Of a stretch of DNA of 64,000 bases, positions 9,734-18,692 are shown in pieces. Where the stretch lies: NCBI RefSeq assembly GCF_000711735.1, contig NZ_JONL01000001.1, positions 372,001 through 436,000 on the forward strand, written 5' to 3'. Numbering within the stretch: position 1 is the stretch's first letter; the number at the start of each line of letters is the position of its first letter. The position numbers and the translations under genes are program-made. The notes under the pieces were generated by a model that had not been told where the DNA came from, did no database searches, and saw nothing but the letters and a program-made list of their open reading frames with translations. The stretch comes from Maridesulfovibrio frigidus DSM 17176 (GTDB taxonomy: Bacteria > Desulfobacterota > Desulfovibrionia > Desulfovibrionales > Desulfovibrionaceae).

Positions 9734-11317
9734 TCAACCAATATTATTTTTTACAAGCTCGATCATCTCAATACATCGACCAGCAGCAGTGCCATCAGAA
9801 TGAGGAACGGGATAATCCTTGTCAATCTTCTTAAGCTCTTGCAAAGCAATGCGAAAATGCCGTAAAGCCGACCCTTTATCCTGTTTTGACAAATAAATAT
9901 TCCCCAAAGCAAAGTGAGCCATCACAAAGCTGCTATCCAGATAAACAGCTTTCCGAAGCTCACTTAGGGCAGAGTCAAAATCACCTTGATTCATCCTGAT
10001 CTGCCCCAAAAGAAAATGAGGATCCGGTGCGACCCTATCCGCTTCGATTGACTTTTCACACCAGTGAACAGCTTCACCTAGCAACCCTGAATCAGCTTTT
10101 ATACCAGCAATGACAGACAGAACTTCTGCCTTGGTACTTTGCGGTAAGTTTTCATCCAGAGATTTTTTAAGCAGAGACAAGGCTCCTAGGTTATCACCTT
10201 GTGCCCTGAGCTCACATGCAGCCTCTACAGGATTTAGAACCGAAGAGTTATCTGCATTTTCTGTAAGATCATTCGCTGATTCGGACTCGGGTGTAGAATA
10301 TGAGTCATAGGTATCACATAAAAGGGAGCTATCTGTTTCACAGACCAAATAATTGTCTGCAATAAAATCAATATTATCACTCAAATCAGGATAAACACCT
10401 AAATCTGAGTTTGAAAAGTCGGAATTTTGATTGAAATCGTCAGTATATATGGAATTTAATGCTTCATTAAATTTCTTTGGAGTATAACCTTTAGTCTTTC
10501 TAAAAAGTAGAACAGAGCCAAAATTAACAGGTTCAAATTTACCGTAAGCAGTTATGAGGCCAGATTCACTTGGTGTTACAACAAGCCATCCCCCATAATT
10601 TAAACTAGTCCATATTTTATCGAGAACCTGCTCTACAGCAACCTCCGAAAAATAAATCAAAACGTTACGACAAAGGAGCACATCCATACTCATTAAGAAA
10701 AGAGGAAGCTCATCACCAATCAAATTAAATCTGGAAAAATTGGCCTTTGCTTTAATTGCATTATCTAAATTAAAAGATTGGGGGCAATTGGGTTTAAAGT
10801 AAACTTCCTGAAAATTATTTGACTCTACTCGAAAGGCCCATTTCCTATAACACCCTTCGCGCGCTTTACTCAGAGCCTCACTATCGATATCTGTCCCTAA
10901 AATTTCAGATAAAATGTGCGACCTGTGACACATCATTGCAAGGGTGTAAGGTTCTTCTCCTGTAGCGCAGGCCATAGACCAAATGCGAACAGCTCCTCCG
11001 TTCCCGCTCCCTTTACCATTCATATTGCGCAAGACTTCAAGCTCTAAGGCTTTTAGGGTATCCGGGTCCCGAAAAAAATAGGTTTCACCAATGGTAAGTT
11101 GATTTATGAATAATTCTAGTTCTTTTTCCCCCACGTTTGGGGACAATAGATAATCGAGACATTGCTCAGAGGATTCGAACCTTCCGATTTTACTAGCAGC
11201 ATATACAACAGCGCTTCTCAGATCATTCCACCTGTCGCGCAAAAATTTTAACCCATAAATTTCTCTGACCATTTGAGACAGGAGGTCTATTTTTTCATCG
11301 GATAAAGATTCAGGCAT
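9734..11317 (-). CDS. cheR: CheR-type methyltransferase with C-terminal TPR repeats
   Basis: The N-terminal half is a CheR methyltransferase: ETYFFRDPDT, the SAM-binding WSMACATGEEPYTLA, GTDIDSEALSKAREGCY and DVLLCRNVLIYF. A low-complexity acidic/Ser-rich linker (about residues 270-350) leads to three or four TPR motifs (LLGEAVHWCEKSIEAD, QGDFDSALSELRKAVYLD, KGSALRHFRIALQEL). CheR-TPR fusions occur in Frz- and Wsp-like systems, where TPRs modulate receptor methylation. The frame runs to a TTG at 11353, but GGGAGAAGG lies just upstream of the ATG at 11317, which is taken as the start; this overlaps the upstream cheW by 8 bp, implying translational coupling. Confidence 0.9.
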   Translation of the reverse strand: MPESLSDEKIDLLSQMVREIYGLKFLRDRWNDLRSAVVYAASKIGRFESSEQCLDYLLSPNVGEKELELFINQLTIGETYFFRDPDTLKALELEVLRNMNGKGSGNGGAVRIWSMACATGEEPYTLAMMCHRSHILSEILGTDIDSEALSKAREGCYRKWAFRVESNNFQEVYFKPNCPQSFNLDNAIKAKANFSRFNLIGDELPLFLMSMDVLLCRNVLIYFSEVAVEQVLDKIWTSLNYGGWLVVTPSESGLITAYGKFEPVNFGSVLLFRKTKGYTPKKFNEALNSIYTDDFNQNSDFSNSDLGVYPDLSDNIDFIADNYLVCETDSSLLCDTYDSYSTPESESANDLTENADNSSVLNPVEAACELRAQGDNLGALSLLKKSLDENLPQSTKAEVLSVIAGIKADSGLLGEAVHWCEKSIEADRVAPDPHFLLGQIRMNQGDFDSALSELRKAVYLDSSFVMAHFALGNIYLSKQDKGSALRHFRIALQELKKIDKDYPVPHSDGTAAGRCIEMIELVKNNIG

Positions 11318-11795
11318 CGGACGAGCCTTCTCCCTGCGTAGCAAATCGTTCAAGAGCTTCAGCCAAACTCTGCTCCTGCTCGGAATTCAAAATAGAGCCA
11401 AGGTCTTGAACCAAAATTATATCCGCACCGATCCCGGCAAATGATTTCAGATAAAAAACACCGGGCCAAATTTCATCAGCACTCTGTGACACTTCAGGTA
11501 GGATTTCAATCACGTCATTAACTTCGTCCGCAAGAATGGCAATTCTTCTCTCATTAAATTTCGTGAACAAGAAACGATCAGATACGATAACATCCCGTTC
11601 TTCATTCCCTATTTTTCTGCGTACTCCAACAACAGGAATAACAGTGCCTCCATCATTAACCACCCCTAAAACGGGATATGGAGCATCAGGCACAGGCGAA
11701 ATCAATACCGCCTGTTCTACTTTGTCGACAAGAGCAGAAGATACAGCGAATTTACAGAAATCAACCTCAAAAATGACGTAATCATGCTCAGCCAC
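11310..11795 (-). CDS. cheW: CheW-type coupling protein (first gene of the chemosensory cluster)
   Basis: 161 residues forming one complete CheW domain with VIFEVDFCKFAVSSALVDKV, PVLGVVNDGGTVIPVVGV and IAILADEVNDVIEI. GTG start with GGGG about 8 nt upstream. Its 3' end overlaps cheR by 8 bp. Two distinct CheW proteins in one cluster suggest two receptor or array contacts, as in Wsp-like systems. No receptor gene lies next to it; the gene upstream is a lytic transglycosylase 64 bp away on the same strand. Confidence 0.9.
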   Translation of the reverse strand: MAEHDYVIFEVDFCKFAVSSALVDKVEQAVLISPVPDAPYPVLGVVNDGGTVIPVVGVRRKIGNEERDVIVSDRFLFTKFNERRIAILADEVNDVIEILPEVSQSADEIWPGVFYLKSFAGIGADIILVQDLGSILNSEQEQSLAEALERFATQGEGSSDA

Positions 11796-11859
11796 AAACG
11801 ATACCCCACGCTACAAAAAACAAATTTAAAAGACTTTGTAATCCCACGAAGGAGAAATT

Positions 11860-12462
11860 CTATTTAATCTGCTGCTCAGATTTATCTAACAAAACTTTAT
11901 ATTTTTTCAAAACTCTAACAGCGTATGCCTTCGAACGGACAGGATGCTTTTTCGCTGATCCTGTGTGGTAAGCGCCAACTGCGCGCCAATTATAACCATA
12001 GCTATCAAGGCAATAACGCAAAATCCATGCACCGAGTCGAACATTTTCTTCGGGGTCCAAAGCTTTGGCAGGACTTAAATCAAATTTATTAAGCCAGTAT
12101 GAGTTGACTTGCATTAAGCCTACATCGAAGCTCTTTTTCTTGTTTTTTTCAATTATAGAAAGAGCTTCTACTTTTGACTCAGGATAATAACTTTTCCCTT
12201 CAACATTCAGTGCCCAAGGATTATACCCACTTTCATGATCAGCGATTGCCCTTAATATCTCCGGTTGCAAAGCAAATTCTTCAGCCACCTGTTTAAACAT
12301 AGGAAGCACGGATTTTCTATCCCCTTCCCCCATCTTAACCCGCTGCTGAACCTCACCCCTAAACGTCTGTGAGAACTGCCTTTCATCACTAATCGGTACA
12401 AACATACGAAACGCAATAGCTCCGCAAAGAAGCAGATATAGAGCGATTAGAATTCTTGACAC
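11860..12462 (-). CDS. Lytic transglycosylase, SLT domain
   Basis: 200 residues with an N-terminal hydrophobic segment (LIALYLLLCGAIAF) acting as signal anchor or signal peptide, then a soluble lytic transglycosylase fold: the catalytic glutamate lies in IADHESGYNPWALN, followed by the family motifs GLMQVN and AVGAYHTGS. It cleaves peptidoglycan glycan strands in the periplasm. GTG start 3 bp after the stop of the upstream GGDEF/TPR gene, so the two are co-transcribed and probably coupled. Being in line with the chemosensory genes, it could open the wall for an appendage or envelope machine, which is inference only. Confidence 0.88.
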   Translation of the reverse strand: MSRILIALYLLLCGAIAFRMFVPISDERQFSQTFRGEVQQRVKMGEGDRKSVLPMFKQVAEEFALQPEILRAIADHESGYNPWALNVEGKSYYPESKVEALSIIEKNKKKSFDVGLMQVNSYWLNKFDLSPAKALDPEENVRLGAWILRYCLDSYGYNWRAVGAYHTGSAKKHPVRSKAYAVRVLKKYKVLLDKSEQQIK

Positions 12463-12465
12463 GGT

Positions 12466-14877
12466 CTACAATCTTGAACGGACTTGATCGGCCTCAGAAT
12501 CTTTACCCTGAACTTCTAACGCCATGGCAAGAGTTTCCCAAAAGGCTTCTTTTCCAGGCTTAAGGGCAGCGCTTTGACGAGCAAGAACTTCCGCAATCTG
12601 AGGGTCTTCTCCGCTTTCCAGATACAGTCTGGCCAATAAATTCATTGCATACGCATCATTATGGTTGGCATTTAATGCTAGGTGCAAATATTCTCTGGCT
12701 TTTTCAACATCGTCTCTCGCATATGAAATTCGTGCTAAATGCCTCATAGTCAGGAAGTCCCCGCCCTTTAGCGCGGATGCCTTCAAGTAAAACTGCTCAG
12801 CTTCATCTAGACCGAGGTCCTGCTCAGCAAGCACGCCAAGCCTGACTAAACTAAAAACATTTTCAGGTTCAAGCTCAAGACAACGATGATAAGCATCTCT
12901 GGCTTTATCTAAGTTGCCGAGCATCTGACAAGCCCACCCAAGATTATACAAAGCCATTATATTATTGGGAGTAATTTCAAGAACCTGCTCAAACTGTTTC
13001 CGTGCCTGCTCCGGTTTACCAACCTGAGCATAACAAATCCCCAGTGAATTTCGCGCGAGAATATTATCAGAATCCGCTAGAAGAGCCAGCCTGAATTCCT
13101 CCACAGCGCCATAAATATCACCATCTACGTAAAGTCTGTCAGCCGCAATATTAAGCGAAACCGAATCAAACTGCGCAACCATAGGTTTATCCATCATCAT
13201 CGCGTGGTCTAAACCTTTCCGGCAGTTATCAAGAATTTCACTGCGCCTATAATTCAGGAATGGAAATGAAGCGACTCCTGCAGCCAGTTCGATATCAAAA
13301 TCAATTTCGCACTCCCTGACAAGCTTCAAAATCATTTCCATTGCAGAGTCTGAATCTTCTTTCGGGAAAAAATAAATAAGACTGTTTAAACTGTACCTGC
13401 CGCCAGTATGTGAAACTTCAAAAACATTCTCGGCCCTCGAGGCAACCTTCTGAACCTGAGCATCTGTAATCTTTTGAAAATTACCACCTTGATCAGTAGA
13501 TCCGGACGCCAACCTAAGAACCGCAATGGAAAACTTATCCATATTCTGGCGCAAGCGACTATACCGCCCGATAAATTCCTTATAGCGGAACAATCCGGTC
13601 ACTATATCACGCTGCGGAGTTGCTGAAGACTCAGGCCCAGATTGTGCATCAAAAAAGCTATCTTTCTCATCAAGCAAAGTAAGCCTGTCTCCGGCAGTTA
13701 CAGGCCAGGCCGGATCACTTAAATGCAGAATTTCCGCAAACGCGATTTCTTCCTGCACCTCAATGACAACAACCTCAGCTTTATACATGGTGGGGTAAGT
13801 ACCAGAAATTCTTTCATCTTCAGTAAGCTTAGCCTGAGTTCCAGACTGAAAATCAGGAGACCATATCAGAAACCTTCCCCCCTCACGCGTATCAACAGAC
13901 TGCCCAAGACTAAGAGCAAGCCGTTGCAGAGGCAGAACTTCAATGACCTTGCCGCCTTTCTTCAAAATATCTGAATATGCAAAAACACAATTTCGGCCAA
14001 AATCTTTCGCGGTGGCTACAGCTTTAGCAGCCTTACGCATAAGAATTCTGCCCTGTTCAGTAGCACTGCGTTTAAAATGAGGCCCGGAGAGACTTTGCGG
14101 GTAGTTTGCAAAACCTGCACTGCAACTGATCTTTAAAACATCCCCGGTAACGGGGTCTTCTACAGGAAGACGCTCAACAATCAGGCGCATCTTCTCAGCA
14201 AGACTGGCGCAGACTTTCGGCCTTCCATCTGGAATAATGAATGCAAATTTATCTTCAAACAACCGTGCGCATACGACGGATTCAAAGACCGCTTCACATA
14301 TTTTGTTACCTACTTCCGCGACAATAGAATCACCTAGAGTGTAACCATAGCGGTCATTAATCCGCTGAAAATTATCTAGATCAAGAACAACAACCCCAAC
14401 GGAGCCACTGAATGTGGGAATCCCAGGATCTTTACAACCACCAGGAGCAGGCATCATGCAATTTTGGATAAGATCAAGCTCTTTAACCAGCTTGGTCATA
14501 AAATGCTCCCGAGTCGCCATACCGGTGAGACTATCTGTTATAGATGTCTTGTAGAGTAAAATTTTTTCAAGCGAAGCTGTAGCCAACGCCTCAAGGTACC
14601 GAGGAGTGGTCTTAGGAGCTTTCAGAAGTACCCCCCTTGCAATGAAGTAACAGAGATCACGCCCCTGAAGCTTCAAAGGAAGCATTACCTGGCGATCTTC
14701 CGAACTGTAACGAGTTACAAGAGGCGACTGCCCGCCTGCTACAGGCTTTGGAAAAAAAAGACTGTAGGAGTCAAAAGGCAGAAACTCACGAATTAAATCC
14801 TTAAGCGTATGCTCGTAGCGGATCAAATCTTGCGGAGTCAGACATATATTATCTTTAAAAAGGCTATCCTTGTTCAT
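12466..14877 (-). CDS. TPR protein with two degenerate GGDEF-like domains
   Basis: About 803 residues from the ATG at 14877; the frame extends seven codons further to a TTG at 14898. A first GGDEF-type domain (about 120-300) keeps DSLTGMATREHF, VVLDLDNFQRINDRYGYTLGD and the SAGFANYP strand, but the signature is RLFEDKF instead of RYGGDEF, so cyclase activity is unlikely. A second, more eroded domain (about 430-580) starts with DIVTGLFRYKEF and carries TGGRYS at the signature position. The last 230 residues are six or so TPRs (IYGAVEEFRLALLAD, PEQARKQFEQVLEITP). No membrane segment. It may bind c-di-GMP or GTP as a scaffold. First gene of the unit leading into the transglycosylase. Confidence 0.8.
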   Translation of the reverse strand: MNKDSLFKDNICLTPQDLIRYEHTLKDLIREFLPFDSYSLFFPKPVAGGQSPLVTRYSSEDRQVMLPLKLQGRDLCYFIARGVLLKAPKTTPRYLEALATASLEKILLYKTSITDSLTGMATREHFMTKLVKELDLIQNCMMPAPGGCKDPGIPTFSGSVGVVVLDLDNFQRINDRYGYTLGDSIVAEVGNKICEAVFESVVCARLFEDKFAFIIPDGRPKVCASLAEKMRLIVERLPVEDPVTGDVLKISCSAGFANYPQSLSGPHFKRSATEQGRILMRKAAKAVATAKDFGRNCVFAYSDILKKGGKVIEVLPLQRLALSLGQSVDTREGGRFLIWSPDFQSGTQAKLTEDERISGTYPTMYKAEVVVIEVQEEIAFAEILHLSDPAWPVTAGDRLTLLDEKDSFFDAQSGPESSATPQRDIVTGLFRYKEFIGRYSRLRQNMDKFSIAVLRLASGSTDQGGNFQKITDAQVQKVASRAENVFEVSHTGGRYSLNSLIYFFPKEDSDSAMEMILKLVRECEIDFDIELAAGVASFPFLNYRRSEILDNCRKGLDHAMMMDKPMVAQFDSVSLNIAADRLYVDGDIYGAVEEFRLALLADSDNILARNSLGICYAQVGKPEQARKQFEQVLEITPNNIMALYNLGWACQMLGNLDKARDAYHRCLELEPENVFSLVRLGVLAEQDLGLDEAEQFYLKASALKGGDFLTMRHLARISYARDDVEKAREYLHLALNANHNDAYAMNLLARLYLESGEDPQIAEVLARQSAALKPGKEAFWETLAMALEVQGKDSEADQVRSRL

Positions 14878-15081
14878 GGCAATGGCAATACCCCGCAACG
14901 GGCTTCAATACAAGTAGCTATTTTAAGCAGTGGACAAAATATTTCCGTCCCTCCCCTTCATGTATCAAAAACAATGATTATACTATGGACAGTTAAAAAC
15001 TATATGGGTAAACCAAATCCCGCTCACGCCACTTATTAGTATTTACAATCGGCATCAGCGAAACAGCCGCAAGGTAAAAAT

Positions 15082-15930
15082 ATGATTATAATTAAAGACC
15101 CCAAAGAATTACAAAAAATAAGCTTGAAATTACGAAGTCAGGGAAAAACTGTCGCATTGGTGCCAACCATGGGGTATTTCCATGAAGGACACCTTAGCTT
15201 AATAGATACAGTCCGCGAGAAAGTCGATACTGTAATAGTATCCCTTTTTGTTAATCCCACACAATTTGCGCCCGGTGAAGATTTAGATAATTATCCTCAT
15301 GATCTTGAAAGAGATGCAAAGCTTGCTTGTGAAAGAGGTGCGGATATTCTTTTCGCACCCGAGAAATCTAAAATGTACTATCCAGACCACTCGACATGGG
15401 TTGAAGTTCCTGAACTTGCCATAAATTTATGTGGCAAATCCCGCCCTGAACATTTTCGCGGGGTAACGACAATTGTAGCTAAACTTTTTTTGACAGCACA
15501 ACCGCATATTGCAATTTTCGGCGAAAAAGACTGGCAACAACTAGCTATAATTAAACGCATGGTACGAGATTTGAATATGCCAGTCGAAGTTATCGGACAT
15601 CCAATTGTGCGCGAAGCAAGTGGGCTGGCTCTCAGTTCCCGCAACGTGTACCTCAGCAACACCGAAAAAGAACTTGCCCCCTTGATCCAGAAAGGACTAA
15701 GGAACATCAAGGATATGGTCGATAAAGGCGAAAGTGAAGCTCTAACACTTACCAGTGAATTGAGAAGCTTTTACCAGAAGAACATACCGGGTAGTAGAGT
15801 TGATTATATCGAGATCGTAGATCCTGATAAAATCAACTTACTGGAAAAAGTTTCCGGTCCGGCACTATGTGCCGTAGCTATCCATTTAGGAAAGACGAGA
15901 TTGATAGACAATCTACTTATTAAGGTGTAA
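15082..15930 (+). CDS. panC: Pantothenate synthetase (pantoate-beta-alanine ligase)
   Basis: Condenses pantoate and beta-alanine with ATP to give pantothenate, the coenzyme A precursor. The 282-residue length and motifs fit: PTMGYFHEGHLSLI (HIGH-like ATP site), FVNPTQFAPGEDLDNYP, FGEKDWQQL and the KMSKS-like region GLALSSRNVYLS. ATG preceded by AAGG. Upstream is a divergent region shared with the GGDEF/TPR gene; metK follows after 123 bp on the same strand, so it may belong to one unit or have its own promoter. No panB or panD is nearby. Confidence 0.95.
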   Translation: MIIIKDPKELQKISLKLRSQGKTVALVPTMGYFHEGHLSLIDTVREKVDTVIVSLFVNPTQFAPGEDLDNYPHDLERDAKLACERGADILFAPEKSKMYYPDHSTWVEVPELAINLCGKSRPEHFRGVTTIVAKLFLTAQPHIAIFGEKDWQQLAIIKRMVRDLNMPVEVIGHPIVREASGLALSSRNVYLSNTEKELAPLIQKGLRNIKDMVDKGESEALTLTSELRSFYQKNIPGSRVDYIEIVDPDKINLLEKVSGPALCAVAIHLGKTRLIDNLLIKV

Positions 15931-16053
15931 AGAACTCGGGCTGTTTGCTTCTGTATTTAATTATCGGAAGCTTACGTTTGAGATTTTATAAAGAGTGTTA
16001 GCAGAAAACGGTTCCGCTAAACTCGACTTCATTTCACTTCAGGAGGAACTTTA

Positions 16054-17223
16054 ATGATCAGCAGCAAAGGCAAGTACTTTTTTACCTCTGAATCCGTTAC
16101 AGAAGGTCACCCAGATAAAGTGGCCGACCAGATTTCCGACTCAATCCTTGACGCACTTCTCGCTCAGGATCCAGACTCAAGAGTCGCATGTGAAACTCTG
16201 GTAACTACCGGTATGGCATTCATCGCCGGTGAAATTACTACAAGCGGATATGCCGACTTTCAGGCAATCGTTCGCGACACAATCCGTGAAATAGGCTATG
16301 TCAATTCAGACATGGGCTTTGACGCTGACACATGTGCTGTTTTATCTACTATTGATAAGCAGTCTGTAGACATCGCTCAGGGCGTTGACCGCAGCTCCCC
16401 AGAAAGCCAGGGTGCTGGCGACCAGGGCATGATGTTCGGCTTCGCATGTAAAGAAACTGACACACTTATGCCTGCTCCAATTCACTGGGCACATAAACTT
16501 TCCCGCAAACTTGCTGACGTACGCAAAGACAAAACTCTTGCTTACCTACGTCCTGACGGAAAAACCGAAGTATCTTTCGAGTACTTCAATGGTAAACCTG
16601 TCCGCATTGCCGACGTTGTTATCGCTGCACAGCACGATGACGGTATTGAGCAAGAGCAGATTTATGAAGACATTAAAAGAGAAGTAGTTCTTGCAACTCT
16701 TCCAAAAGATATGGTTGATGATGCTACTAAGATTTACATCAACACCACTGGACGCTTCGTAATCGGCGGCCCAATGGGTGATTGTGGTCTTACTGGTCGT
16801 AAGATCATCAATGACACATACGGCGGAATGGGTAACCACGGTGGTGGTGCTTTCTCAGGAAAGGATCCATCCAAAGTTGACCGTTCCGGCGCATACATGG
16901 CTCGCTACATTGCCAAAAACATCGTAGCAGCTGGCCTTGCAGAACGTGCTGAAGTTCAGGTTGCATACGCTATTGGTGTTGCTGAGCCTGTTTCAGTGCT
17001 TGCAACATCTCACGGTACCGGTGAAGTGGACGATGAAGTTTTGACCAAAGCTGTCAAAGACGTATTCGACCTGCGCCCTTGGTATATCAGTGAGAGGCTT
17101 GATCTTAAACGTCCTATCTACAAAGATTCTGCTTGTTACGGTCACTTCGGCCGCAACAATCCCAACTTCACTTGGGAAAGAACAGATGCAGTAGACGATC
17201 TCAGAACTGCTTGTAAAATCTAG
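16054..17223 (+). CDS. metK: S-adenosylmethionine synthetase
   Basis: Makes S-adenosylmethionine from methionine and ATP. 389 residues with the standard motifs [22 protein letters not shown] and [19 protein letters not shown]. Preceded by CAGGAGGAAC, a strong ribosome binding site, and followed by an intrinsic terminator. The 5' region of about 120 bp contains no SAM-riboswitch pattern I can recognise. The product feeds the SAM-dependent enzymes elsewhere in the window (CheR and three radical SAM proteins). Confidence 0.97.
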   Translation: MISSKGKYFFTSESVTEGHPDKVADQISDSILDALLAQDPDSRVACETLVTTGMAFIAGEITTSGYADFQAIVRDTIREIGYVNSDMGFDADTCAVLSTIDKQSVDIAQGVDRSSPESQGAGDQGMMFGFACKETDTLMPAPIHWAHKLSRKLADVRKDKTLAYLRPDGKTEVSFEYFNGKPVRIADVVIAAQHDDGIEQEQIYEDIKREVVLATLPKDMVDDATKIYINTTGRFVIGGPMGDCGLTGRKIINDTYGGMGNHGGGAFSGKDPSKVDRSGAYMARYIAKNIVAAGLAERAEVQVAYAIGVAEPVSVLATSHGTGEVDDEVLTKAVKDVFDLRPWYISERLDLKRPIYKDSACYGHFGRNNPNFTWERTDAVDDLRTACKI

Positions 17224-17253
17224 CAATTTAGTTATCGATTACAGTGATATTTG

Positions 17254-17291
17254 AATCCCCGGAGACCTTTTTTGGTTTCCGGGGATTTTTT
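17254..17291 (+). terminator. Intrinsic terminator after metK
   Basis: Stem aatccccgga plus gacc (17254-17267) pairs with ggtt plus tccggggatt (17274-17287), loop of T, then a T-run. Confidence 0.88.
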
Positions 17292-17364
17292 ACACTTGAG
17301 GGTATGGCTTGAACCATGTAAAGAGACTGCTTGCATCTGAACACAACGAACAGGAGAAAAATAT

Positions 17365-17886
17365 ATGAGTGCTCTTAAAGTCACAGAAGCCACGGCTACC
17401 CCTGAATTTAACATATTTTATTTTGCAGAACTTAATGATTCAACCCGCATTGAGCAGTCCTTGATGGAAAGCTTAGAAAAATGCTGGAATGAATGGCTGC
17501 CATACCTGAAAGCCTACAAGCTTGAACAACCAGAAGGCGCAAAAGGTTCTGACTTTCTTCTCCTATTTCTGGATAAGGAAGTTGAAGATGCTGTGGAAGA
17601 GATCTGGCAGGAAACTCCTACAGAGGGACTAGCACATCACAACCTGGCAATCACCCTTATCATGTCTGCGGCTCAGAGCCTGCTTCCTGAACTAGAAGAA
17701 GGCAAATGTGCTCCGCTACCTAAACCGGGCGAAGCAGCTCTTGAAGCGTTCAAATCACTAGGACTAGAATGGAATCAGGAAGGAACAGTAAACAGACAGT
17801 ACGCAGTTTTCACCCCTCACCCTTATTCCGGTGGTTGTGAAGTTTGCTATCTCGAAGAAACCTGCCCTAAAAGCAAGCTTCGTTAA
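17365..17886 (+). CDS. Conserved-looking hypothetical protein with C-terminal cysteine cluster
   Basis: 173 residues, acidic and helical, without signal peptide or membrane segment. The only recognisable feature is a C-terminal cluster GGCEVCYLEETCPKSKLR with three cysteines (CxxC...C), a possible metal or iron-sulfur site. Strong ribosome binding site GGAG 8 nt before the ATG and its own downstream terminator support it as a real gene. I do not recognise the family. Located after the metK terminator, so expressed separately. Confidence 0.7.
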   Translation: MSALKVTEATATPEFNIFYFAELNDSTRIEQSLMESLEKCWNEWLPYLKAYKLEQPEGAKGSDFLLLFLDKEVEDAVEEIWQETPTEGLAHHNLAITLIMSAAQSLLPELEEGKCAPLPKPGEAALEAFKSLGLEWNQEGTVNRQYAVFTPHPYSGGCEVCYLEETCPKSKLR

Positions 17887-17945
17887 CAAGAAAGTCTCCG
17901 ACGGCCAAAGAGGGAACTTTTTAGTTGTGGGAATAAGTTTACAAT

Positions 17946-17982
17946 AAAAAAACCGCTAGAACTGTTGTTCTGGCGGTTTTTT
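17946..17982. terminator. Bidirectional intrinsic terminator between convergent genes
   Basis: 12-bp stem aaccgctagaac (17951-17962) with gttctggcggtt (17967-17978, one G-T pair), loop tgtt, A-run on the left and T-run on the right, so it can act for both the plus-strand gene ending at 17886 and the minus-strand gene ending at 17998. Confidence 0.9.
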
Positions 17983-17997
17983 GTAACGAAACATTCT

Positions 17998-18468
17998 TTA
18001 ATCAGTAAACGCAACATTCTGCAAAAGAGTTCTCTCGCCGAATAATTTTTCTAATCTCTCTCTTTCACTTGAAAGAATCTGCATCTCAGAAATACCAATG
18101 TCTCCGACCACCCCGCCATACATCTTAAGTGCCTGATCAATAAATTCAGCTTCCACAAAACAGGCACTCAATGAATAAGTGCGATCACCCCATTTAAGCT
18201 TTATTTTTATCAAAGGGTTACGCGTGTCATGATCTGAAACTAGATTACCGGTACGCACCAAAGTATCTCGCACATTCTTTTTTAGCATCACACTAAATTT
18301 GCTCAAACTTTCTGTAAAGGAAGGTTCGAAAGCAACATAATAATATGGATCAATTTTCAAAGCGATAGATTTGCCAGGAATATTAAACATGAAAGGGCTA
18401 TCGGCAAAAGCCTTGCCAATCCCTTTCTGTATCCGATCAATACGAGTTTGGTAATCTTGTAAGGACAT
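17998..18468 (-). CDS. Hypothetical protein
   Basis: 156 residues, mixed alpha/beta composition, no signal peptide, no transmembrane segment and no cysteine cluster. ATG preceded by GGGGGA at 8-10 nt and followed by a shared terminator, which makes it a convincing gene. I do not recognise the family. Visible features are YYYVAFEPSFTESL near residue 42 and a C-terminal helix rich in charged residues (SSERERLEKLFGER). It is monocistronic, separated by 224 bp from the photolyase-like gene. Confidence 0.65.
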   Translation of the reverse strand: MSLQDYQTRIDRIQKGIGKAFADSPFMFNIPGKSIALKIDPYYYVAFEPSFTESLSKFSVMLKKNVRDTLVRTGNLVSDHDTRNPLIKIKLKWGDRTYSLSACFVEAEFIDQALKMYGGVVGDIGISEMQILSSERERLEKLFGERTLLQNVAFTD

Positions 18469-18611
18469 TATAAAATCCCCCTTTAAAAATCTAATACATC
18501 AACTTATTAAGTATTTCAAATAACCACCAGAAATAAAACCAACTTAAGCTTTAATTCCCATTCCTTCCCAAAAAAACCCCCAGACTCCCTAACTCAAAAA
18601 AGCCCACTCCC

Positions 18612-18690
18612 CCCCTAATAAGGTTTCCAAAGGGGATTATCCCCTTTGATGGGGATGCAAGGGGCAAAGTCCTGCCCGTCGGAGACAAAC
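18612..18690. repeat. REP-like palindromic intergenic element
   Basis: A GC-richer patch in an intergenic region: caaagggga (18628-18636) pairs perfectly with tcccctttg (18640-18648) around a 3-base loop, followed by a second hairpin gggca/tgccc (18662-18666 and 18673-18677) around aagtcc. Neither stem is followed by a T-run on either strand, so it does not look like a terminator. Short composite palindromes of this kind are typical of dispersed REP elements; only one copy was noticed here. Confidence 0.5.
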
Positions 18691-18692
18691 AC

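Noticed and set aside
15931-16053. SAM riboswitch upstream of metK
   Set aside because: A partial hairpin (ttagc/gctaa) exists, but none of the conserved cores of known SAM or SAH riboswitches could be recognised.
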